A stretch of 64,000 nucleotides of DNA, from contig NZ_NPKJ01000041.1 in NCBI RefSeq assembly GCF_002284575.1, forward strand, positions 431-64,430, in the 5' to 3' direction. The stretch comes from Mesorhizobium temperatum (GTDB lineage: Bacteria > Pseudomonadota > Alphaproteobacteria > Rhizobiales > Rhizobiaceae). Numbering within the stretch: position 1 is the stretch's first letter; the number at the start of each line of letters is the position of its first letter. The translations under genes were made by a program, and so were the position numbers. Below are positions 17,452 to 26,063 of this stretch, in pieces. The notes below the pieces were generated by a model. It saw nothing but the letters and a program-made list of their open reading frames with translations, did not search any database and was not told where the DNA came from.

Positions 17452-18962
17452 GCCAGACGATCTCCGATCAGGAACTGCAGGGCGCGGTCGAGCCTGATAT
17501 GCGGCAGCGACAGCGTGACGCCTTCAGCCGTGCGTTCGAGCTTTGGCGGGCGAAAGCGCACGAAGCGGATTGCCGGGTCATCATTACTTTGTCGATGGTC
17601 TGGGCTTTGCCGATGGTCTGGGCTCTGCCGATGGTCTGGCCCAGAGACATCGAACACTGCATCAATTTTCTCCGGTAAATCACCGGGAAATATGGCTGTT
17701 TCGGTCTTTCCATCAAATGTTTCGCCGTTGATCTTTTCACCTTTCAACGGTGTGCCAATGATGACCGGCAACGTCTCACGGCCTTGCTTGACCGTGCCTT
17801 CCCGGGTCGCGCGCACCGCCGCCAGGGCAACCACGTCGACATCGGCGCCGGTGAAATTCGCCCGCGCCACGGCACGGTCGGCAAGCCGCCGCACGATCGC
17901 CTGCAGTCGGTCGTGGCTTTCGTGGTGCAGATGGTCCGCCTTCGTCGCCGCCACCAATATGCGGTCGATGCGCCTTGAAAAAAAGTCGGTCAGGAAATTG
18001 CCGCGGCCGGGGCGGAAACATGCGAGGATTTCGGTCACAGCACGTTCGAGATCGGCCATGGCGCCGGGGCCTGCGTTCAAGGCCTGCAGGGCGTCTATCA
18101 CCACGATCTGACGGTCGAGGCGCGTGATGTGCTCCCGGAAGAACGGCTTTACGACATATGTCTTGTAGGCCTCGTAGCGCCGCTCCATCATCGCCTGAAG
18201 CGACCCGGAACGCGCCCGCCGCTCACTCAGGCTCGGCAAGGGCGCGAAAGTCAGCGCCGGCGAGCCCTCAAGATCGCCGGGCATCAGGAAACGGCCGGGT
18301 GGCAGGGTCGAAAGCGCCCGCTCGTCGAGCTTGCATGCCTTGAGATAAGCGGCGAAGCTCTCGGCGAGGCGGCGCGCCGTCATCTCGTCGGCGTCCGCAT
18401 TCGGATCGACCGCTGCCGAGAGCGCGCGCCATTCCTGTGAAAGGTCGACGCGCACCGGCAGCACGGCCATTTCGAAGGCTTCGCGTGAGAAATCAGCGTA
18501 GGATTTGCCGAGCAGCGGCAGGTCGAGCAGCCATTCGCCGGGATAGTCGACGATATCGACCGACAATTTGCCTGATGAAAACATGCGGCTCCAGCCGGAG
18601 GCCGATTCATATTCGATGGTGAGCCTCAGCTCGGAAATGGCCCTTGTCGAATCCGGCCAGAGGCGGTCGTTGACCAGGGCCGCTACGTGATCCTCGTACT
18701 GGAATCGCGGTACGGCGTCATCCGGTTGCTCTTCGAGGAAGGCACGGGCGATGCGTCCCGATTTCTGCGCCGCGAACAGCGGCAAGCGCCCGCCATGGAT
18801 CAGATTGTGGACAAAGGCTGAGATGAACACTGTCTTGCCCGCGCGGGAAAGGCCAGTGACACCCAGCCGCAGCGATGGCGAAAAAAGCCCGGTAGCGCGC
18901 CCCGACAGCGTATCCAGGGCAATCTTCGCCTCGTCGGTGAAAGTGGTCAGCGATGATGCCAA
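17448..18962 (-). CDS. YcjX-like P-loop NTPase (DUF463)
   Basis: The 504-residue protein has a Walker A motif in LGVTGLSRAGKTVFISAF near residue 32 and a downstream DIVDYPGEWLLDLPLL segment like a GTPase switch II. These are the signatures of the YcjX family. I chose a TTG start at 18962 (ASSLTTFTDEAKIAL): GAGAG precedes it, and the longer frame to 19265 runs through palindromic repeats and has no upstream homology. Near the C-terminus a SPDHRQ hexapeptide is repeated three times, an 18-bp DNA repeat. It is translationally coupled to the YcjF-like gene. Confidence 0.9.
   Translation of the reverse strand: MASSLTTFTDEAKIALDTLSGRATGLFSPSLRLGVTGLSRAGKTVFISAFVHNLIHGGRLPLFAAQKSGRIARAFLEEQPDDAVPRFQYEDHVAALVNDRLWPDSTRAISELRLTIEYESASGWSRMFSSGKLSVDIVDYPGEWLLDLPLLGKSYADFSREAFEMAVLPVRVDLSQEWRALSAAVDPNADADEMTARRLAESFAAYLKACKLDERALSTLPPGRFLMPGDLEGSPALTFAPLPSLSERRARSGSLQAMMERRYEAYKTYVVKPFFREHITRLDRQIVVIDALQALNAGPGAMADLERAVTEILACFRPGRGNFLTDFFSRRIDRILVAATKADHLHHESHDRLQAIVRRLADRAVARANFTGADVDVVALAAVRATREGTVKQGRETLPVIIGTPLKGEKINGETFDGKTETAIFPGDLPEKIDAVFDVSGPDHRQSPDHRQSPDHRQSNDDPAIRFVRFRPPKLERTAEGVTLSLPHIRLDRALQFLIGDRLA
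17593..17646 (-). repeat. 18-bp in-frame tandem repeat within the YcjX-like gene
   Basis: CGATGGTCTGGGCTTTGC recurs at 17593, 17611 (one mismatch) and partly at 17629. It encodes (SPDHRQ)n, lies in a hydrophilic loop before the conserved C-terminal FVRFRPPKLERTAEG segment, and keeps the frame, so copy number may vary among strains. Confidence 0.9.
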
Positions 18963-19009
18963 AATGCGTCTCTCGGGGCTTCGGTACGACCCGATATAGA
19001 CGCTGCTGC

Positions 19010-19085
19010 CTAGTGTGGCGAATCCGAAATTCGCAGTACCTTGGAGCAGCGCAGTGAGCGAATTTCGGATTCTAAGCCACACTAG
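19010..19085. repeat. Palindromic repeat A1
   Basis: The left arm CTAGTGTGGCGAATCCGAAA (continuing TTCGC) pairs with the right arm GCGAATTTCGGATTC..GCCACACTAG, with a 23-base centre. A second copy (A2) is at 21488-21556 and a lone arm at 40950-40971. It lies in the sixA/ycjX intergenic area. Confidence 0.9.
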
Positions 19086-19116
19086 CAAATCATTGAATTC
19101 GCGCATGAACCCGAAC

Positions 19117-19199
19117 CATAGGCTCGGAAAAAGATCATGCGCAAAATTGAGTTGGACAGCGTCCTTTGCGCGTCCAAGAGGATGCGCGGCGCTGTAATG
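19117..19199 (-). repeat. Composite dispersed palindrome (family C), inverted copy
   Basis: On the minus strand it reads ACAGCGCCGCGCATCC...GGACGCGCAAAGGACGCTGT, then GCGCATGATC, matching the copy at 8843-8948. It sits between palindromes A1 and B1, forming an intergenic stretch of nothing but repeats (19010-19260). Confidence 0.7.
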
Positions 19200-19206
19200 T
19201 GTTTTT

Positions 19207-19260
19207 GGATTTGAAGTTCCTGAACGCTGATGCCATTGAAGTGGCAGGAACTTCAAATCC
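19207..19260. repeat. Palindromic repeat B1
   Basis: Perfect 16-bp inverted repeat, GGATTTGAAGTTCCTG (19207-19222) with CAGGAACTTCAAATCC (19245-19260), 22-base centre. Copy B2 is at 21408-21464. It lies just past the 3' end of sixA. Confidence 0.92.
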
Positions 19261-19282
19261 ACCACGCTAGGTTGAAATGGCG

Positions 19283-19786
19283 TCAGAGATCGGCTGGCGT
19301 CACGAAGGCTTCGAGATAGCCGGTGCCTTGCGCGGCGTTGGCAAGACTGCCTGGAAAACGGACGACCGCAAGGCCGGAGGCCGGGAAGCCGTGGTTCAGA
19401 ATTCCCCTCGCAGTCTCGTCGCCATCGCCCGAAAGCGCGATAGCGAGATCTTCCGTCATCGGGTTGTGGCCGATGAGGAGCAGCGAGCCTGGCCCGCCAT
19501 TGCCGCGGATGATCGAGAGATAACCGGCGGCGTCCTCGCTATAGAGCGTGTCCAAGAACAGGACCCGACCTGTATCGGTGTGGCCGGCCAGGCCTTCCAG
19601 CGTCTGGCGCGCTCGCTTTGCGTTGGAGCAAAGGGTGAGGTCCGGAATGTAGCTGCGGGCCCGCATGGCCGCACCCATCGTTTCGGCGTCGGCGAGGCCG
19701 GATGCGTCGAGTGGACGATCGAAATCGCGCATGCCGGGCAAGGCCCATCCGGCCTTGGCATGCCTCAACAGATAAAGCTTGCTCAC
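19283..19786 (-). CDS. sixA: SixA-type histidine phosphatase
   Basis: The 167-residue protein opens with KLYLLRHAKAGWALPGMRDFDRPL, the RHA variant of the phosphoglycerate-mutase/phosphatase motif seen in SixA. Later histidine-containing segments, notably LLIGHNPMTEDLA, complete the active site. SixA dephosphorylates phosphohistidine on phosphorelay or PTS proteins. I placed the start at GTG 19786 because GAGGGG lies five to six bases upstream; the tracked GTG at 19810 would add eight residues. A CckA phosphorelay kinase lies 2 kb away, which makes phosphorelay control conceivable but unproved. Confidence 0.85.
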   Translation of the reverse strand: MSKLYLLRHAKAGWALPGMRDFDRPLDASGLADAETMGAAMRARSYIPDLTLCSNAKRARQTLEGLAGHTDTGRVLFLDTLYSEDAAGYLSIIRGNGGPGSLLLIGHNPMTEDLAIALSGDGDETARGILNHGFPASGLAVVRFPGSLANAAQGTGYLEAFVTPADL

Positions 19787-20050
19787 CGGCCCCTCGCTTG
19801 TGCCAAACACCGAAACTCGTCAAAAGGCGCTGCAGGATTAGCCATGAGAACGGCCTTATGCACAATGGCCAGCACCTTTCAAAGCCAACAAATCATACGC
19901 GAATTCGGTCGCGCCCTTCATGCGAATGATGCGGCCATTACCGTTTTGCCCGACATTAACAATTGCGTGAAACTGTCGTCGATTACGCTTGTGCCGCATT
20001 CGGTCCGCGAATATATAGGCGCCAAAATTGGGGCTGTTTGGGTGAGTCGA

Positions 20051-20467
20051 ATGAACGACATCGTTACTGCCGATTACGTACCCTCCGAAGACGAGCCGTT
20101 CATGAACGAACGGCAGAAATCCTACTTTCGCCTGAAGCTCGTCACCTGGAAGAACGACATACTGCGCGAAGCGCGCGAAACTCTCGAAATCCTGCAGCAG
20201 GAAAACGCCAACCACCCCGATCTCGCTGATCGCGCCTCTTCGGAAACTGACCGCGCCATCGAACTTCGCGCCCGCGATCGCCAGCGAAAACTCATTTCAA
20301 AAATTGATTCCGCGCTTCAGCGCATTGATGAAGGCACTTACGGCTATTGTGAAGAAACCGGCGAGCCCATCGCGCTGAAGCGGCTCGATGCGCGTCCGAT
20401 CGCGACCTTGTCGATCGAGGCGCAGGAGCGCCACGAGCGCCGCGAGAAGGTCTACCGCGACGACTGA
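20051..20467 (+). CDS. dksA: DksA-family RNA polymerase-binding regulator, zinc-finger-degenerate
   Basis: The 138-residue protein has a coiled-coil N-terminal part (ERQKSYFRLKLVTWKNDILR) and a C-terminal globular region with YGYCEETGEPI and RPIATLSIEAQERHERREK. DksA binds the RNA polymerase secondary channel and, with ppGpp, adjusts transcription of stable RNA and stress genes. Canonical DksA has four zinc-binding cysteines; here only one (CEET) remains, with Thr and Ser at the others. That is usual in Rhizobiales and in Rhodobacter-type single-Cys DksA. The ATG at 20051 gives the standard N-terminus MNDIVTADYVPSEDEPFM. A strong terminator follows. Confidence 0.95.
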   Translation: MNDIVTADYVPSEDEPFMNERQKSYFRLKLVTWKNDILREARETLEILQQENANHPDLADRASSETDRAIELRARDRQRKLISKIDSALQRIDEGTYGYCEETGEPIALKRLDARPIATLSIEAQERHERREKVYRDD

Positions 20468-20511
20468 AGCACAGGCGGAGCGCCTAAAAAGCAGCAATAG
20501 CGAATTTTGTG

Positions 20512-20536
20512 ATGGCCGGTCTCCGGCCATTTTTTT
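20512..20536 (+). terminator. Rho-independent terminator after dksA
   Basis: ATGGCCGG and CCGGCCAT form a stem with a three-base loop, followed by seven T residues, 45 bases after the dksA stop codon and before the convergent FliO-like gene ending at 20569. Confidence 0.92.
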
Positions 20537-20568
20537 GTTAGCTGTTCGCTGGCCCGGTTTTTGGCCGG

Positions 20569-21303
20569 TTATCTTTTCTGGCTGGAAAGCTCGCCGAGAA
20601 GCTTCGTCATCTCGTCATCGAGAGACGACGGCCCCTTTGCCGCCGGCTTGCTCTCCGGCTTGGCGGGGTGCGGGTCATCAAACGAGACTTCGAGCTCCCT
20701 CATCAGCGTATCGTCAATAGAATCCTGCTTTGGCGGGGAATCCTGTCTTGCCGGCGATGACGCGTGTAGAAAGGCACTGGCATTCGCCGATCCGTAGGCG
20801 GGCAGCGGCGTGATGGTCGCCGATTGATGGCTTTGCGCTGCTGGCTTCGGCGCTGGCGCCGTCTGATGGGGCCGGACAGGCGTCGGGGCCGCGCTTACCG
20901 GCTGCGGAGGCGGTGCTTGCATCATTGGCGCAGGAGCCGGTTGAGGCGCGCGCGGCCGCGGTGCCGGTTGATGGCCGCCGCTATCTCCGGTCAGTGCAGG
21001 ACGGCGCAGCGCCGACAGCCGGATGTCGCGTTCGACGACGACATCGGTTGGGCCTCCGATCAACAGCAGGTGCTCGATGTCGTCGCGGCGCACCAGCACC
21101 AACCGGCGGTGACTGTCGACAGCGGTGGCGTCCATGACGGCCAGGCGCGTCTTGCGGTTCCTGCCGCCGGCAACGAATGTTCCAAAGGTCAGATTGCGGA
21201 CCAGCTTGATGATGAGGAGAATAATGACCAGAAGGACAAGCGCGACCAGCGTCCACAGGATTTCCGCGGCATAAGGACCCAAAACGCTATCCAGCCCTTG
21301 CAT
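20569..21303 (-). CDS. FliO-like single-pass membrane protein
   Basis: The 244-residue protein has a short periplasmic N-terminus, one membrane segment at about 14-36 (ILWTLVALVLLVIILLIIKL), and a FliO-type domain (RLAVMDATAVDSHRRLVLVR then DDIEHLLLIGG). A long low-complexity Pro/Ala/Gln-rich cytoplasmic tail follows (about 110-244). FliO helps assemble the flagellar export gate, but no flagellar gene is nearby; instead it lies between dksA and cckA. The tail is longer than in flagellar FliO proteins. It may serve another envelope role; the assignment is to the domain, not to function. Confidence 0.75.
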   Translation of the reverse strand: MQGLDSVLGPYAAEILWTLVALVLLVIILLIIKLVRNLTFGTFVAGGRNRKTRLAVMDATAVDSHRRLVLVRRDDIEHLLLIGGPTDVVVERDIRLSALRRPALTGDSGGHQPAPRPRAPQPAPAPMMQAPPPQPVSAAPTPVRPHQTAPAPKPAAQSHQSATITPLPAYGSANASAFLHASSPARQDSPPKQDSIDDTLMRELEVSFDDPHPAKPESKPAAKGPSSLDDEMTKLLGELSSQKR

Positions 21304-21407
21304 TAGTGCCCCCGTATCGGCTTTCGAAGAAAAGTGACACTAGACTGTTGCGGCACGCCCCTGCAAGTTGCCTTTCGCGCTTCTTGAACAGCTTGAAACG
21401 CCAATCT

Positions 21408-21464
21408 GGTGGATTTGAAGTTCCTGCGAATTGAGTGCGTCAGCGTTCCCACTTCAAATCCACC
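21408..21464. repeat. Palindromic repeat B2
   Basis: Perfect 14-bp inverted repeat, GGTGGATTTGAAGT (21408-21421) with ACTTCAAATCCACC (21451-21464), matching B1 at 19207-19260. It lies upstream of the FliO-like gene and next to A2. Confidence 0.9.
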
Positions 21465-21487
21465 ACACTGGATTTTCAGCAAGTTGC

Positions 21488-21556
21488 TGGTGTGATGAAT
21501 CCGAAATTCGCTCCGCGTTGCACCAAGGTGATGCGAATTTCGGTTTCACCACACCA
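21488..21556. repeat. Palindromic repeat A2
   Basis: The arms TGGTGTGATGAATCCGAAAT(TCGC) and GCGAATTTCGGTTTCACC(ACACCA) form an imperfect hairpin matching A1. With B2 it fills most of the gap between the FliO-like gene and cckA. Confidence 0.88.
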
Positions 21557-21671
21557 GGCGCAGAACGGGCGTCATTTTTAGCGGACATTTGCCGCCAAGG
21601 CCTTTTCCGGACCCTGAGAATGTGATTCAACCGGGCAGGGGCAAGTACCGGATTTCACGAGCAGGGGGCAT

Positions 21672-24242
21672 ATGGCCAAGGAAGCGCGCGGCGATTTCTA
21701 TCCGGTACCGATCGTTGACCAGAACACGCGACCGGGCGCGGTCACCCGGCTCATCGTCTTCATCGTCGTCCTGACCGGCGCCGCGATCGTCTTCGGCCTT
21801 TTCCGCGAACGTCTTGGCGATCCATTCCTGCTCGGAATGCTTGGTGTGCTGGCGATGATCGGCGTCGGCTTCCTGTTCGCCACCGCCATCGGCTTCGTGC
21901 AGATCACACCGCGCTCGACGAGTGACGAGCTGTCGAAAGCGTTTGTCGATTCGATGTCGCAAGGTCTTCTGGTCACGGACACCAAGGGTCGTGTCGTCTA
22001 CGCCAATCGGGCCTATGCCGACATGACGGGCGCGGCGTCCGCGGCGGATCTCAAGACGGTCGAAGGTTTGCTGTCCGACGTTCCCGAGGCCTCGGTGACC
22101 ATATACCGGCTCGCCTCCGGCCTGCGCGACGGCCAGCCCGGCGACGGGGAGTTTCGGCTTGCGCAATCCATTCGACCCGGCGCCGAGCCGGGCGCGCGCT
22201 GGTACCGTGCCCGCGCCCGGGCCTTCAGCGTCCCGGGCCAGCGGCTGCCCTTGCTCGCCTGGCAACTCGCCGACATCTCGGAAGAACGGGCCGAGCAGGA
22301 GCGATTCTTCCTCGATCTGCAGGAGGCCATCGACCATCTCGACCATGCGCCGGCCGGCTTCTTTTCGGCCGACCAGGAAGGCCGCGTCACCTATATCAAC
22401 GCCACGCTGGCGGAGTGGCTGGGCATCGACCTGACGAGCTTCACGCCTGGTGCCGTCACGCTTCCGGAGATCGTCGCGGGCGACGGCATGGCGCTGGTCC
22501 GCTCAGTCAAGGCCGATCCCGGCACCACGCGCAATGCGGTCATCGATCTCGATCTGACGACGGTGAAAGGTGAGGCGCTGCCCGTGCGTTTCATGCATAG
22601 GGTCTCGGCCAGCCGCGAGGGTGTCAACGGTCCGACGCGCACCATCGTGCTCAACCGGACGCAAGGTGAGGACGCTTCCGCCGATCTTCGCGCCTCGGAG
22701 ATCCGCTTCACCCGCTTCTTCAATTCGACGCCGATGGCAATAGCGGCGGTCGACAACAGCGGGCGCATCTTGCGCACCAACGCGCCTTTCCTGTCGCTGT
22801 TTTCCTCCGTCGTCGACGGGGACGCGGTCGATCGGCGCGTGCGGCTGGACACGGTGATCCATGAGCGCGACCGGCCCGCCTTTGCCGCGGCGTTCGAAAA
22901 AGCGCGACAAAGGCAGGCCGACATCGAACCGATCGATACGCTGCTGCCCGGCAATGAAGAACGGCACATGCGCTTCTACGTCAACGCGGTTGCCGACGGC
23001 ACCGGCGAGGGCGCCGAAGAATCGGCTATCGTCTATGCCGTCGAGACCACCGAGCAGAAGGCGCTCGAGGGCCAGATGGCGCAAAGCCAGAAGATGCAGG
23101 CGGTCGGCCAGCTTGCCGGCGGCATCGCACACGACTTCAACAACGTACTGACCGCCATCATCATGGCGTCGGACCTTTTGTTGACCAACCACCGCCCGTC
23201 GGACCCGTCCTTCCCCGACATCATGAACATCAAGCAGAACGCCAACCGGGCGGCGTCGCTGGTGCGGCAGCTTCTGGCCTTCTCGCGCAAGCAGACGCTG
23301 CGGCCGGAGGTGCTCAACCTGACCGACGTGCTTGCCGACCTGCGGATGCTGCTGGCCCGCCTGGTCGGAAGCGACATCAAGCTGAAGGTCGATCATGGCC
23401 GCGATCTGTGGCCGGTGAAGGTCGACATCGGGCAGTTCGAGCAGGTGGTGGTCAATCTGGCGGTCAATGCGCGCGATGCGATGCCGGCCGGCGGCGACCT
23501 CACCGTGCGCACCCGGAACGTGACGACAGAAGAGAGCAAAAGCCTTCCCTACCGCGAACTTGCGCCGGCCGATTACGTGGTGGTCGAAGTCGAAGACACC
23601 GGCAGCGGCATCGCCCCCGAAGTCCTCAAGAAGATTTTCGAACCCTTCTTCACCACCAAGGAGGTCGGCAAGGGCACCGGCCTCGGCCTGTCCATGGTCT
23701 ATGGCATCATCAAGCAGACAGGCGGCTTCATCTTCTGCGATTCCGAGGTCGGCAAGGGATCGGTGTTCCGCATTTTCCTGCCGCGCTACATTGCAGAGGC
23801 GAGAAAGGCAGGCGAGCCCGGCGAGGCGCCGGCTGCACCGACAAAGATCGCCGACGCTGCCAAGGATCTGTCGGGTTCGGCCACGGTGCTGCTCGTCGAG
23901 GACGAGGATGCCGTGCGCATGGGCGGCATGCGGGCGCTGACGTCGCGCGGTTACACCGTCCACGAAGCGTCCTCGGGCGTCGAGGCGCTGGAAGTCTTCG
24001 AGGCGCTCGGCGGCAAGGTCGACATTGTCGTTTCCGACGTGGTGATGCCTGAGATGGATGGGCCGACGCTGCTTGGCGAATTGCGCAAGCGGCAACCCGA
24101 CATCAAATTCGTCTTCGTTTCCGGTTACGCCGAGGATGCGTTCGCCAAAAACCTGCCGGCAGACGCGCATTTCGGTTTCCTGCCGAAGCCGTTTTCGCTC
24201 AAGCAACTGGCCACAATCGTCAAGGATGTACTGGAATCTTAG
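21672..24242 (+). CDS. cckA: Hybrid sensor histidine kinase/receiver, CckA-type
   Basis: The 856-residue protein has two N-terminal membrane segments (about 17-36 and 45-70), a series of PAS-like domains (about 90-460), and a HisKA domain with [14 protein letters not shown] (His487 phosphoacceptor). An ATPase domain follows ([20 protein letters not shown] then [12 protein letters not shown]), and a C-terminal receiver with [12 protein letters not shown] (Asp789). The HDFNN signature and layout match CckA, which phosphorylates CtrA and CpdR through ChpT to control the alphaproteobacterial cell cycle. ChpT and CtrA are not in the window. An ATG at 21672 follows an A/G-rich ribosome site (GGGGG). 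Identity is strong from domain order and motif. Confidence 0.95.
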   Translation: MAKEARGDFYPVPIVDQNTRPGAVTRLIVFIVVLTGAAIVFGLFRERLGDPFLLGMLGVLAMIGVGFLFATAIGFVQITPRSTSDELSKAFVDSMSQGLLVTDTKGRVVYANRAYADMTGAASAADLKTVEGLLSDVPEASVTIYRLASGLRDGQPGDGEFRLAQSIRPGAEPGARWYRARARAFSVPGQRLPLLAWQLADISEERAEQERFFLDLQEAIDHLDHAPAGFFSADQEGRVTYINATLAEWLGIDLTSFTPGAVTLPEIVAGDGMALVRSVKADPGTTRNAVIDLDLTTVKGEALPVRFMHRVSASREGVNGPTRTIVLNRTQGEDASADLRASEIRFTRFFNSTPMAIAAVDNSGRILRTNAPFLSLFSSVVDGDAVDRRVRLDTVIHERDRPAFAAAFEKARQRQADIEPIDTLLPGNEERHMRFYVNAVADGTGEGAEESAIVYAVETTEQKALEGQMAQSQKMQAVGQLAGGIAHDFNNVLTAIIMASDLLLTNHRPSDPSFPDIMNIKQNANRAASLVRQLLAFSRKQTLRPEVLNLTDVLADLRMLLARLVGSDIKLKVDHGRDLWPVKVDIGQFEQVVVNLAVNARDAMPAGGDLTVRTRNVTTEESKSLPYRELAPADYVVVEVEDTGSGIAPEVLKKIFEPFFTTKEVGKGTGLGLSMVYGIIKQTGGFIFCDSEVGKGSVFRIFLPRYIAEARKAGEPGEAPAAPTKIADAAKDLSGSATVLLVEDEDAVRMGGMRALTSRGYTVHEASSGVEALEVFEALGGKVDIVVSDVVMPEMDGPTLLGELRKRQPDIKFVFVSGYAEDAFAKNLPADAHFGFLPKPFSLKQLATIVKDVLES

Positions 24243-24327
24243 GGCATACTAATTCTCGCACTTGCGAAATGGCGTGAGACTGCCATGATTATGACGAAAC
24301 GGGCGGCGGGTTTTGGGGGAGCATGCC

Positions 24328-25038
24328 GTGACGCCGCACAACGAGGCAGGCAAGGGTGATTATGCCGCAACAGTGCTGTTGCCGGGCGATCCGCAGCGTG
24401 CCGAATGGATGGCGGAAACCTTTCTGGAGGCGCCGCGCTGCGTCAACCGTCGAAGGGAGGCCCTCGGTTTTACCGGCCTGTTTCGCGGCAAGCCCGTCAG
24501 CATCCAGTCCACCGGCATCGGCGTCTCGTCATTCCTGATCTACGCGCATGAATTGCTGGACTTCCATGGCGTCAGGACACTGATCCGCACCGGCACCTGT
24601 GGCGCCCTGACGGCGGCGGTTAAACTGCGCAGCCTGGTGATCTCGCAGTCGGTGCGCGGTGAAAGTGCAGAGAGCGGCCAGGTCTTTGGGCTCTACGGTG
24701 CTGATGCCGGCCCCGATCCGGAGCTTTATGCCCAGGCATTGACGCGGGCTGCCGAAATCGGCATCGAACATCAGGCCGGGCTGACCATCTGCAGCGATAT
24801 ATTCTATCATCCCCAGGGGCGCGATCGCTTCGCCGAAGCACAGGCACAGGGCGCGCTGGCCGTGGATATGGAAACCAGTGCGCTCTATCGCATCGCAGCG
24901 CATTTCGGCGCCCAGGCCCTGTCGATGCTGACTGTCGTCGACAATGTGGTGACCGGCGAGCAAACCGACTATTCCGAACGCCAGGCGCTTTTCACCGATA
25001 TGACCCGGCTGGCACTCGATGTTGCGATCGAAAGTTAA
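24328..25038 (+). CDS. deoD: Purine nucleoside phosphorylase DeoD-type
   Basis: The 236-residue enzyme cleaves purine nucleosides with phosphate to free base and (deoxy)ribose-1-phosphate. It starts TPHNEAGKGDYAATVLLPGD as usual for DeoD and contains IRTGTCGAL and LAVDMETSALYRIA, the phosphate/nucleoside-site motifs. I prefer GTG at 24328 over the in-frame TTG at 24313: GGGGGAG sits six bases before the GTG, and the protein then begins where family members begin. Its stop codon overlaps the stop of the convergent ribbon-helix-helix gene (TTAA). The nearby cckA is probably a separate unit. Confidence 0.93.
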   Translation: MTPHNEAGKGDYAATVLLPGDPQRAEWMAETFLEAPRCVNRRREALGFTGLFRGKPVSIQSTGIGVSSFLIYAHELLDFHGVRTLIRTGTCGALTAAVKLRSLVISQSVRGESAESGQVFGLYGADAGPDPELYAQALTRAAEIGIEHQAGLTICSDIFYHPQGRDRFAEAQAQGALAVDMETSALYRIAAHFGAQALSMLTVVDNVVTGEQTDYSERQALFTDMTRLALDVAIES

Positions 25039-25340
25039 GCTGCTTGCCGCTTCGGGGCCGTGTGTTCTTCGATGCCCGGCCGATGGCCGCGCAGATAGAG
25101 AGCACAGGTCGTGCGCAGCATCGAGGCGAAGTTCGGAATCTGGCCATTGATCTCAATGGCCTCGTCATAGAGCTTCGAGATGAATTTCGGCGTCGTTAAA
25201 CCTTGGCTGTCGGCGATCTCGTCGAGCAATGCCCAGAACGTCGACTCGAGCTGGATGCTCGTCGAGTGCCCGTCGATGCGGATCGATCGATTGATCTGCC
25301 GGTAACCCTCCGGATCCTGCCCGGCAAAAACCCTGCACAT
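25035..25340 (-). CDS. Ribbon-helix-helix domain protein
   Basis: The 101-residue protein carries RSIRIDGHSTSIQLESTFWA followed by LLDEIADSQGLTTPKFISKL, the pattern of the RHH_4-type domain (a short beta strand and two helices). The family is common in alphaproteobacteria, and its members may be DNA-binding or small adaptor proteins. No toxin gene is adjacent, so an antitoxin role is unsupported. The ATG at 25340 follows GGGAGG on the minus strand. It is convergent with deoD with overlapping stop codons. Confidence 0.85.
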   Translation of the reverse strand: MCRVFAGQDPEGYRQINRSIRIDGHSTSIQLESTFWALLDEIADSQGLTTPKFISKLYDEAIEINGQIPNFASMLRTTCALYLRGHRPGIEEHTAPKRQAA

Positions 25341-25603
25341 CGTTACCTCCCGTTCTTATTGGTCTTGGCCATTCTTGTTGATTTTAGGCGCAATCAGCAC
25401 CGATTCGCGCCTTTGAGCAGTGCCTAATTGCGGCCAATTATCTTCAGCCGGAAAGCGGAAAACAGCAATCGGACTTTCGTCCTTAGGCGGTTTGCCACCC
25501 CGTCGTTAGATTAGCGCGTGGTAATCGGCTGCCACCACCTTTGCCGCAACCCGCGCATAATCACGCCGACGCGCACATCGCGCTTACCGCAACGGAGTGT
25601 CAT

Positions 25604-25999
25604 TTGGCGAAGGCGATCCACACCATGATCCGGGTTCTGGACGAGGCCCGGTCCGTCGACTTCTACCGGAAAGCCTTTGGACTGGATGTTGCTGAACGGC
25701 TCGATTTCGAAACCTTTACGCTCGTCTATCTGAGCAATGCCGAGGCGGGGTTGGAAGTCGAGCTCACCGTCAACAAGGGCCGCCAGGAGCCTTATGCGCT
25801 CGGCGACGGCTACGGCCATCTCGCGGTTTCGGTCGCCGATCTGGACAGCGAACATGACCGGCTCGGCGCGCTTGGCCTGAGCCCGAAGAAGATCGTCGAG
25901 TTCAACCGCGACGGAGCGCTGCTCGCGCGCTTCTTCTTCATCGAGGATCCCGACGGCTACAAGATCGAGGTTCTGCAGCGTCAGGGCCGGTTCAAATAG
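25604..25999 (+). CDS. Glyoxalase / VOC-superfamily protein (lactoylglutathione lyase-like)
   Basis: The 131-residue protein has the two-module VOC pattern: AIHTMIRVLDEARSVDFYRK, YLSNAEAGLEVELTVNKG, HLAVSVADLDSEHDRL and the C-terminal FIEDPDGYKIEVLQ. Metal-ligand candidates are His6 (IHTM), Glu (ELTVN), His (GHLAV) and Glu (KIEVL), fitting glyoxalase I. The start is TTG at 25604: GGAG lies seven bases upstream, and the longer frame to 25541 is not family-like. It precedes by 64 bp a Tat-exported subunit and a GMC oxidoreductase and may be co-transcribed. Confidence 0.85.
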   Translation: MAKAIHTMIRVLDEARSVDFYRKAFGLDVAERLDFETFTLVYLSNAEAGLEVELTVNKGRQEPYALGDGYGHLAVSVADLDSEHDRLGALGLSPKKIVEFNRDGALLARFFFIEDPDGYKIEVLQRQGRFK

Positions 26000-26063
26000 G
26001 AGACATTACGGCCGCGCCAGCCAGGCACCTTCGGGTGCGAACAGCAAGCAAAGGGAGGAACAA

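Noticed and set aside
22503..24206. 567-codon open frame on the minus strand
   Set aside because: Antisense to cckA; no protein family features.
25035..25340. Toxin-antitoxin module at the ribbon-helix-helix gene
   Set aside because: No toxin-like gene is adjacent; the neighbour is deoD in convergent orientation.
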